From: Candidatus Firestoneibacteriota bacterium
Lineage (GTDB): Bacteria; Oederibacteriota; JAAXVQ01; JAUVAV01
DNA: 6,981 nucleotides
Direction of reading: 5' to 3'
Assembly: GCA_030635415.1 (NCBI GenBank)
Contig: DAOVYW010000129.1
Location: 1 to 6,981, forward strand
Positions 1-4,773 of this stretch are shown here, in pieces (the first letter of the stretch is position 1; each line of letters opens with the position of its first letter). The notes under the pieces are model-generated. The model was not told the DNA's origin, did not search any database, and saw nothing but the letters and a program-made list of their open reading frames with translations. The translations under genes and the position numbers were made by a program.

Positions 1-1
1 G

Positions 2-97
2 ATGGGACCGGACAGACCAATAGCGGCCAATAAAACCCCGGAAGGCCGGCAGTTAAATCGGCGGCTGGAAATTATTCTCGAAAAAAAAGTGAATTAG
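2..97 (+). CDS. OmpA/Pal-like peptidoglycan-binding protein, C-terminal end only (5' part outside the window)
   Basis: This is the last 31 codons of a gene that enters from the left, read in the frame starting at base 2 and ending at TAG 95-97. The peptide contains PIAANKTPEGRQLNRRLEI, which matches the end of OmpA C-terminal (OmpA/MotB/Pal) domains, where a TPEGR..NRRVEI signature precedes the last beta strand. In that family the domain sits in the periplasm and binds diaminopimelate-containing peptidoglycan, tethering the outer membrane to the wall. The tail EKKVN after the motif is short, so the domain is C-terminal in its protein. The ATG at base 2 could in principle start a tiny ORF, but the family motif makes an internal methionine far more likely. 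Whether the full protein is a Pal lipoprotein, an OmpA porin or another fusion cannot be told from this fragment. The next gene also encodes an envelope protein. Confidence 0.82.
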   Translation: MGPDRPIAANKTPEGRQLNRRLEIILEKKVN

Positions 98-111
98 AAA
101 CCATTCGGAGA

Positions 112-141
112 AAATTACCCGTTCTTAAGAGCGGGTAATTT
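112..141 (+). promoter_or_regulatory. Strong hairpin / palindrome directly upstream of the lipoprotein ribosome binding site
   Basis: AAATTACCCG (112-121) is a perfect inverted repeat of CGGGTAATTT (132-141). The ten bases between can extend the stem by a U-G, a U-A and a C-G pair, leaving a TTAA loop, so RNA could form a 13-bp stem. The right arm ends at base 141 and the purine-rich Shine-Dalgarno begins at 142. There is no T-run after the right arm, so it is a poor intrinsic terminator on this strand. It could be an mRNA structure affecting translation or stability, an operator, or a processing site between the OmpA-like gene and the lipoprotein gene. The structure is seen directly; the role is inferred. 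Confidence 0.6.
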
Positions 142-148
142 AAGGGAG
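142..148 (+). promoter_or_regulatory. Shine-Dalgarno sequence that points to a TTG start at 157
   Basis: AAGGGAG lies at 142-148 and is followed by TGA. The GGAG core ends at 148, leaving 8 bases before the TTG at 157, which is close to ideal. The in-frame GTG at 148 overlaps this purine tract and would have no usable spacing, so TTG 157 is the better start. Confidence 0.6.
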
Positions 149-156
149 TGAGTTTT

Positions 157-2445
157 TTGCATAAAAACCGAGGACTAGCCGGAACGGTGGCGCTTGTATT
201 GGCGGGTATTTTAGGGTTCGGGCTGGCGGGCTGTGCTCCGCGCTATCTGGCCAAAACGCCCAACGCGGTAATAGCTTATCCATATATGCCAGTTACGCCT
301 CAGGAACTTAACAATTACAAAGCCCTGATAGCTATTAGTCCTCGCGATCCCAATGCCGTCAAAGCCCGGTACTGGATCGCTCAAGACGCATTTAATAATT
401 CCCAATGGAATAAGGCCGAAAGGGGCTTCCTGAAAGTATACAAACGTTTTTCGTATTCTGAATGGGCTTTTCCGGCCGGTCTGATGGCGGCGCGTGCCCG
501 GGTAAAACGAGAAAAAAACCTGGAAGCTTTGGCCTTGTTAGGTGATTTACGGAATATCCCGGACAGTAGTACAGAGATGGCAACAGCCGTCCAGACTCTC
601 GCCGGTAAAATAATTAATGATGAGCTTAATCTGGCGGAATTAGCCAGAGTCCGCGCCACTTATCCCACAACCGATTGGAACCAACAGGCACTTTTTGTAA
701 CCGGAAAACGCAATCTGGATGGCGGTAATCCCAATGCGGCTATCCAGGCGTTCACCAGCTTTATTGATCTCTACCCGGAGAGCAAATTTGTTTCTCTAGC
801 CTGGGAACTCATGGGAAAAGCAGCGCGGATCGTACCGGTTAATCGCAACCGGATAGGATGCCTGCTGCCCTTAAGCGGAGCTTATGCACCTTACGGCAAA
901 ACCATTCAACAAGGTCTGGAATTAGCTCTCGAGGAGATTAATCGCTATCGTTCAGAAGGTAAATATCTGGGATTAGTGCCCATAGACAGTAAGGGTACGA
1001 CTGACGGCGCCGTAGCCGGGTTACAGCGTCTGATGGATTTGGAGAAAGTGATGGTGGTCATCGGTCCGGCACTCTCCAGTTCGGTTAAAGCGCTGATTCC
1101 GGTCTTGAAAAAGCGTCATATTCCGGTAATTTCTCCAGCCGCATCGGAATCCAGACTGGCAGCCAGATCGGATTATCTTTTTCGCTATATGCTTACTAAT
1201 CAAGAACAGGGAGAGGCTATGGCCGAATATGCCTTTTTGCGGGGGAATTGCCGGCGGATTGGAATCCTACATGGTTCAGCTCGCTATGACCGTTCGCTGG
1301 CTGAGGCCTTTGAATCCAAGTTTCAAGAACTCGGGGGCGAAGTAGCGGCCCGCTTGGAATATCCTCAAGGAGCCGCGGATTTTAGAAAACAAATGCTGGA
1401 TTTGGGGGGAGTGGATCCCGGCCGGCTTAAAGATCTGGAAGTAAGGGAGCGGAAAAATCTGGAACGTCTGCTGGAGAATGTTGCGTATCACTCGGCTCAG
1501 AGAATTGCTCCCCACCTTAAGGATAGCAAGGATTCCCGGGATAAAAAGGTTACGCCTGCTCCGATTTCCAGAAAACGCGTGGCAATTATCAGGTTTGCCG
1601 AGCAAGGTGATCAGACACAGGAGCAAGCACTGGGGAAGTGGATTACGGAAAAATTTTCCTATGCTTTAGCAGTCAAGCCCGGCCTTAAAGTACTGACCCA
1701 GAAAGAAACATTTAAGGCTTTAAAGAATTTAGGCTTATCGCCGCTATCTCTGAGTCCCCAGGCCTGGAAAAGCTTGGGGGAGTCTCTGGGGGTGCAGGTT
1801 CTGGTGCTTGGCCAGGTAAGGCAAATTGAAGATAACCCATCAACCAAGCCGGGAGTGCCGATACCCATTCAATATCAAATAGATATTCGTCTGGTAAGGG
1901 CCCGTGATGGCAGGGAACTAAAGCATTTCTCTAAAAAATGGAGTAAGAGCATTGCTCCGGAGGAAAATACTAAAGATATTGAAGCGATTTATCTTCCGGT
2001 TCCGGCCCAGGATGCTGTCTTGATAGGATCGCAGCTGGCTTTTTACGATTTAAAGGTTCCGATATTCGGATCCGATACCTGGTTGAATTCCAAATTACTG
2101 CGTCAAGGCGCGGAAGTGCTTGACGGCGCGGTTTTCGCTACCGGGTTTTGGCCCGACAATCCTGCGGCCCGCTCTCGGGATTTTGTGGAGCACTTTGAGA
2201 CCAGGTTTTCCACCCGCCCTTCCTTATTAGCTGTTCAGGCGTATGATGTGTTTTACCTGGTGGCGGCCATACTTAAGCAAATTCGTGGCCCCAAAGTCAG
2301 CCGGGAAGATTTCCAACGCCGGCTCTTGAAAGTGCGTGCCTATAAGGGCGTCACGGGAAGAGCGATAGTAGAACCGGATGGGGAAATCAGGAGAGCGCCC
2401 GTTTTTCTGGAATTGCATAAAGGGAAATTGCGGCAGGTGCATTGA
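157..2445 (+). CDS. LpoA-like lipoprotein (penicillin-binding protein activator type) with a FlgO/CsgG-like domain inserted in the ligand-binding fold
   Basis: Probable outer-membrane lipoprotein of 762 residues from TTG 157 (765 from GTG 148; numbering here follows the longer form). Residues 9-29 are a hydrophobic signal ending in the lipobox LAGC, with Cys29 the lipidated residue and Ala at +2, compatible with outer-membrane sorting. Residues about 50-225 are helical and TPR-like (for example NPNAAIQAFTSFIDLYPES). Residues about 234-424 start a type I periplasmic-binding fold (IGCLLPLSGAYAPYGKTIQQG, VVIGPALSSSVKALIPVL), which resumes at about 609-765 (IEAIYLPVPAQDAVLIGSQL, FGSDTW, AVQAYDVFYLV). 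Between them, about 425-608, lies an insert whose core, 475-598, resembles FlgO/CsgG/TolB-N domains. TPR plus binding fold is the architecture of LpoA, which activates the peptidoglycan synthase PBP1A in E. coli; in other phyla the role is less certain. The preceding OmpA-like gene fits a cell-wall setting. A solitary ABC-transporter binding protein is less likely given the lipobox, the TPR region and the absence of permease genes here. Confidence 0.85.
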   Translation: MHKNRGLAGTVALVLAGILGFGLAGCAPRYLAKTPNAVIAYPYMPVTPQELNNYKALIAISPRDPNAVKARYWIAQDAFNNSQWNKAERGFLKVYKRFSYSEWAFPAGLMAARARVKREKNLEALALLGDLRNIPDSSTEMATAVQTLAGKIINDELNLAELARVRATYPTTDWNQQALFVTGKRNLDGGNPNAAIQAFTSFIDLYPESKFVSLAWELMGKAARIVPVNRNRIGCLLPLSGAYAPYGKTIQQGLELALEEINRYRSEGKYLGLVPIDSKGTTDGAVAGLQRLMDLEKVMVVIGPALSSSVKALIPVLKKRHIPVISPAASESRLAARSDYLFRYMLTNQEQGEAMAEYAFLRGNCRRIGILHGSARYDRSLAEAFESKFQELGGEVAARLEYPQGAADFRKQMLDLGGVDPGRLKDLEVRERKNLERLLENVAYHSAQRIAPHLKDSKDSRDKKVTPAPISRKRVAIIRFAEQGDQTQEQALGKWITEKFSYALAVKPGLKVLTQKETFKALKNLGLSPLSLSPQAWKSLGESLGVQVLVLGQVRQIEDNPSTKPGVPIPIQYQIDIRLVRARDGRELKHFSKKWSKSIAPEENTKDIEAIYLPVPAQDAVLIGSQLAFYDLKVPIFGSDTWLNSKLLRQGAEVLDGAVFATGFWPDNPAARSRDFVEHFETRFSTRPSLLAVQAYDVFYLVAAILKQIRGPKVSREDFQRRLLKVRAYKGVTGRAIVEPDGEIRRAPVFLELHKGKLRQVH

Positions 2446-2477
2446 TTAGTTTTGGTTGTGGAAAGATAAGTTGAGCT

Positions 2478-2611
2478 CGTCATACCGGCGGAAGCCCTGG
2501 ACTAAACCATCCCCTGGACAAAATCATCCAGGACGGGCAGGACAGGCCGGTATCCAGGAAGCATCTTGCAGTATTTTTTTGGATTCCGGCTTAAAGCACG
2601 CCGGAATGACG
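2478..2611. repeat. 134-bp palindromic intergenic repeat element (MITE/REP-like) with 13-bp terminal inverted repeats
   Basis: The ends CGTCATACCGGCG (2478-2490) and CGCCGGAATGACG (2599-2611) are inverted repeats matching at 12 of 13 positions. Within the element, ATACCGGC (2482-2489) pairs with GCCGGTAT (2546-2553), CCTGGA (2513-2518) pairs with TCCAGG (2527-2532), and ATTCCGGC (2583-2590) pairs perfectly with GCCGGAAT (2600-2607) around a 9-base loop. The GTCATxCCGGC / GGATTCCGGC...GCCGGAATGAC pattern resembles, from memory, dispersed intergenic repeats in many bacterial genomes. It has no coding capacity and no clear target-site duplication. Copy number cannot be judged from one window. 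Confidence 0.6.
2583..2607 (+). other. Stem-loop forming the right arm of the repeat element
   Basis: A perfect 8-bp stem, ATTCCGGC / GCCGGAAT, encloses the loop TTAAAGCAC. It is GC-rich but followed by an A-rich stretch rather than T, so it is not an intrinsic terminator on the + strand. It is best read as one arm of the repeat. Confidence 0.55.
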
Positions 2612-2683
2612 GCACCATAAAGAAATAAAAAAACTTTTCGCAACAGGCACTAATTAACATTTATTTTGCCAGGATTGGACGCT

Positions 2684-3964
2684 ATGCTGAAAAACTATAC
2701 TTATCAAGCGGTAAAAGGCACGCGGGATGTTTTTCCTGTGGAGGCATATCTCTATCAAAGACTCGAAAGCCAGGCCCGTAAGCTTCTGGCGTGTTATGGC
2801 TGTGGAGAGATCAGGACGCCATTGCTGGAGCATGCCCGGTTATTTGAACGAGGAGTTGGGCAGGGAACGGACATAGTCAATAAAGAGATGTTTTTTGTAC
2901 CGTCCAAGGATCAGGATGAGGACAGCCGGAAAGAAAACGCGCGGCAGATGGTTTTAAGGCCGGAAGCCACGGCTTCGGTAGTCAGGGCCTATATCGAACA
3001 TGAGATGGATAAGGTTTCGCCGGGTGTGCTGCGTTATTACTATATCGGACCTATGTTCCGGTATGAACGTCCGCAGCGGGGAAGATTAAGACAGTTTACC
3101 CAGATCGGAGTGGAAGTGCTGGGCTCAGCGCTGCCAATGATTGACGCCGAGGTCATCATCATGCTTGAGGATTTTTTAGGCTCCCTGGGCTTGCAGCACT
3201 TAGTCTTTCTGCTTAATGCGGTCGGCTGTCCGGAATGCCGGCCGGGATATATCCGGAAGTTGCAAGTATATATTCGCGGCTGCCAATCGCGGCTTTGCGG
3301 CGATTGCCGTCTCCGGCTGGATAAGAATCCCTTGCGTGTTTTTGACTGTAAACAGCCGGTTTGCCGGGAGCTGATGGCACGGGCGCCGGTTATGCAGGAT
3401 GATCTTTGCGCGGATTGCGCTCTTCACCATGAGGAGGTCTTAAGCCTGCTGGACCGGGCGGGCATTAAATACCAAAAGGATTCCCGTCTCATGCGCGGTC
3501 TGGATTATTATACCCGGACAGTTTTTGAAGTGACCTCTTCCGACCTGGGGGCGCAGAATGCAGTGGCTGCCGGCGGGCGCTATGATAATCTGGTGACCGA
3601 GTTAGGTGGTCCGCCTACACCGGCGGTTGGCTGGTCTTTAGGGGTGGAACGAATTCTGGAAATATTACCGCGCGAGCCGGATAAATCCCGGGGTTTTTTT
3701 GATATATATGTAGTATCGCCCGGAGCTGATACTACCCGGACTTTTTTTAAAGTAATGGCCTTGCGCCGCCAGGGATTGCGTGTCGGACTGGAGCATGAAC
3801 CCAAGAGTGTCAAGGCGATGATGAAGCGGGCCGACCGCTGGGGAGCGCGTTGGGCCTTATGGGCTACCAGTAAGAACCCGGAAAAAGTGGAAATTAAGAA
3901 TATGGCCAATGGCGAGCAGATGTCTGTGGGGTGGGAGGATTTACCCCAACTGGTCGGAAAGTAA
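2684..3964 (+). CDS. hisS: Histidine--tRNA ligase (class II)
   Basis: Cytoplasmic enzyme that charges tRNA-His with histidine using ATP. The ATG at 2684 gives 426 residues, close to the 424 of E. coli HisRS, and has AGGA at 2671-2674 with a 9-base spacer; the in-frame TTG at 2666 lacks a good site and adds residues before the conserved VKGTRDVFP start. Class II and HisRS signatures appear in order: motif 1 region GCGEIRTPLLEHARLF (about 39-54), LRPEAT (91-96), motif 2 GPMFRYERPQRGRLRQFTQ (122-140), histidine motif A RGLDYYT (271-277, Arg271 being the expected catalytic arginine), motif B AAGGRYDNL (295-303), motif 3 GWSLGVERIL (316-325). Residues about 337-426 form the anticodon-binding domain with KSVKAMMKRADRWGAR. 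The insertion domain between motifs 2 and A carries nine cysteines (182-245), including CPEC, CGDC and CADC, suggesting zinc binding. The next gene begins 12 bases after the stop, so they are probably cotranscribed. Confidence 0.97.
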   Translation: MLKNYTYQAVKGTRDVFPVEAYLYQRLESQARKLLACYGCGEIRTPLLEHARLFERGVGQGTDIVNKEMFFVPSKDQDEDSRKENARQMVLRPEATASVVRAYIEHEMDKVSPGVLRYYYIGPMFRYERPQRGRLRQFTQIGVEVLGSALPMIDAEVIIMLEDFLGSLGLQHLVFLLNAVGCPECRPGYIRKLQVYIRGCQSRLCGDCRLRLDKNPLRVFDCKQPVCRELMARAPVMQDDLCADCALHHEEVLSLLDRAGIKYQKDSRLMRGLDYYTRTVFEVTSSDLGAQNAVAAGGRYDNLVTELGGPPTPAVGWSLGVERILEILPREPDKSRGFFDIYVVSPGADTTRTFFKVMALRRQGLRVGLEHEPKSVKAMMKRADRWGARWALWATSKNPEKVEIKNMANGEQMSVGWEDLPQLVGK

Positions 3965-3976
3965 GAATGGAGTCAT

Positions 3977-4696
3977 ATGCCTTTCGAATTTGATTTTTTT
4001 AAGTATCTGCAAAACGGAAGTGCCTTGATTTTTATTGGCATACTTTTATCAGTAGGCGCGGTAATAGTTTTAGTAAGGACTATCATCGGCTTACTGGAAC
4101 CTTTTTGGCGGAGGGAGCAGGCTTCCGCCCGCCGTCCGCGCCTGAGATGGGGAAAAGGATTAACGAATTTATTAACCGCCTTGATTCTGATGTTTTTTTC
4201 ACTTTCCGTATTGCTGGCCGGGACTACCTTGCGTACTTATACCACTTTTACCCGGCAGGACCTGGTGGGAACAATCGAGTGTCTGGAATGGAATCCGGAG
4301 GAGAAAATTATAATAGTCCGCTTTAAGGCCATCTCTCAAGGCCGGACTTCAGCGCCCCAGACCTATAGCTTGTATGGTGATAACTGGGAAATTAACGCCC
4401 ATATCTTAAAATGGAATCCCAAGGCGAATCTAATGGGATTGCATACTGCTTATCGTTTGAATCAGATTAAAGGAATCTACCAATCAGCAGCGGAGGAAAG
4501 TCGCCGGCCTCACCGTGCTTACGCCTTGACACCGGGAAAAGACTGGATTTGGTGGTTTTTGTCACGATATGGAGAATCTTTTCCTTTAGTGGAAGCGGTT
4601 TATGGAAACGCGGTTTCCAAACCGGCTCGCAGCGGGCAACAATTTGAAATCTTCGTAACCACTTCCGGTCTCTCCGCCCGCCGCTGGAAAAAGTAG
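3977..4696 (+). CDS. Uncharacterised two-helix membrane protein with a C-terminal extracytoplasmic domain
   Basis: Protein of 239 residues with no assigned function. Helix 1 spans about 16-40 and helix 2 about 62-83. The loop between, 41-61, holds seven Arg/Lys residues, so by the positive-inside rule it is cytoplasmic, both termini face the periplasm, and residues about 85-239 form a soluble periplasmic domain. That domain contains YSLYGDNWEINAHILKWNP (130-148), GLHTAYRLNQIKG (154-166), PLVEAVYGNA (203-212) and TTSGLSARR (228-236). From memory this pattern matches a widespread proteobacterial family sometimes labelled multidrug transporter or cation/multidrug efflux pump; two helices make that label doubtful. 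The ATG at 3977 is preceded by GGAG at 3969-3972 with a short 4-base spacer; an ATG at 3967 is in another frame and stops quickly. It lies 12 bases after hisS and 77 bases before ileS, so it is probably in an operon with hisS, but a functional link to tRNA charging is not evident. Confidence 0.85.
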   Translation: MPFEFDFFKYLQNGSALIFIGILLSVGAVIVLVRTIIGLLEPFWRREQASARRPRLRWGKGLTNLLTALILMFFSLSVLLAGTTLRTYTTFTRQDLVGTIECLEWNPEEKIIIVRFKAISQGRTSAPQTYSLYGDNWEINAHILKWNPKANLMGLHTAYRLNQIKGIYQSAAEESRRPHRAYALTPGKDWIWWFLSRYGESFPLVEAVYGNAVSKPARSGQQFEIFVTTSGLSARRWKK

Positions 4697-4701
4697 AGCA
4701 G

Positions 4702-4731
4702 TTGACAGTTTTACCAGGCGGGTGATAAGAT
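4702..4731 (+). promoter_or_regulatory. Candidate sigma-70 promoter for ileS
   Basis: A perfect -35 box TTGACA lies at 4702-4707. The best -10 is TAAGAT at 4726-4731 (4 of 6 to consensus, including the first two and last positions), with an 18-base spacer and an upstream TG at 4723-4724 in the extended -10 position. GATAAG at 4724-4729 with a 16-base spacer is an alternative. Transcription would start near 4738, about 35 bases before the ileS ATG. The boxes are seen directly; activity is inferred. Confidence 0.5.
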
Positions 4732-4761
4732 GAAACCCGGTTTTTACCCAAAAGATAAAGT

Positions 4762-4765
4762 GGAG
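4762..4765 (+). promoter_or_regulatory. Ribosome binding site of ileS
   Basis: GGAG at 4762-4765 is followed by an 8-base spacer to the ATG at 4774. The good spacing fixes this ATG as the start of ileS. Confidence 0.65.
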
Positions 4766-4773
4766 TTTTAATT

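Larger units (their letters stand above)
2446..2683. other. Intergenic region between the lipoprotein gene and hisS
   Basis: These 238 bases contain no credible gene. Most is taken up by a palindromic element at 2478-2611. The remaining right part (2612-2683) is A/T-rich and carries the hisS ribosome binding site. A run of seven T lies at 2574-2580, but only a 3-bp stem (GCA/TGC) sits just before it, so I do not call a terminator. I see no convincing -35/-10 pair for hisS. Confidence 0.6.

Noticed and set aside
81..88. A8 run near the end of the OmpA-like frame as a programmed slippage site
   Set aside because: It encodes ordinary Lys codons five codons before the stop, and no extended alternative frame with a recognisable product follows.
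1276..1626. 116-codon open frame on the - strand within the lipoprotein gene, and similar antisense frames elsewhere
   Set aside because: They lie opposite genes with strong protein signatures, have no recognisable motif and follow from the codon pattern of the true strand.
2546..2580. Possible intrinsic terminator with a T7 run after the lipoprotein gene
   Set aside because: Only a 3-bp stem directly precedes the T-run; the stronger stems are too far away or belong to the repeat element.
2478..2611. Recent transposition signature (target-site duplication) around the palindromic repeat
   Set aside because: The flanks GAGCT and GCACC do not match and no transposase gene is present.
2630..2670. 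Possible hisS promoter in the A/T-rich stretch
   Set aside because: No -35/-10 pair with acceptable spacing and match could be picked out.
2666..2683. Earlier TTG start for hisS at 2666
   Set aside because: Lacks a well-placed ribosome binding site; the ATG at 2684 has AGGA 9 bases upstream and gives the normal HisRS length.
3580..3909. 109-codon open frame on the - strand within hisS
   Set aside because: Antisense to the HisRS catalytic motifs and anticodon-binding domain; no domain pattern seen.
4731..4750. Small palindrome AAACCCGGTTT after the candidate ileS promoter as a terminator
   Set aside because: The stem is too short with almost no loop; it lies downstream of the promoter and is followed by only a short T-run.
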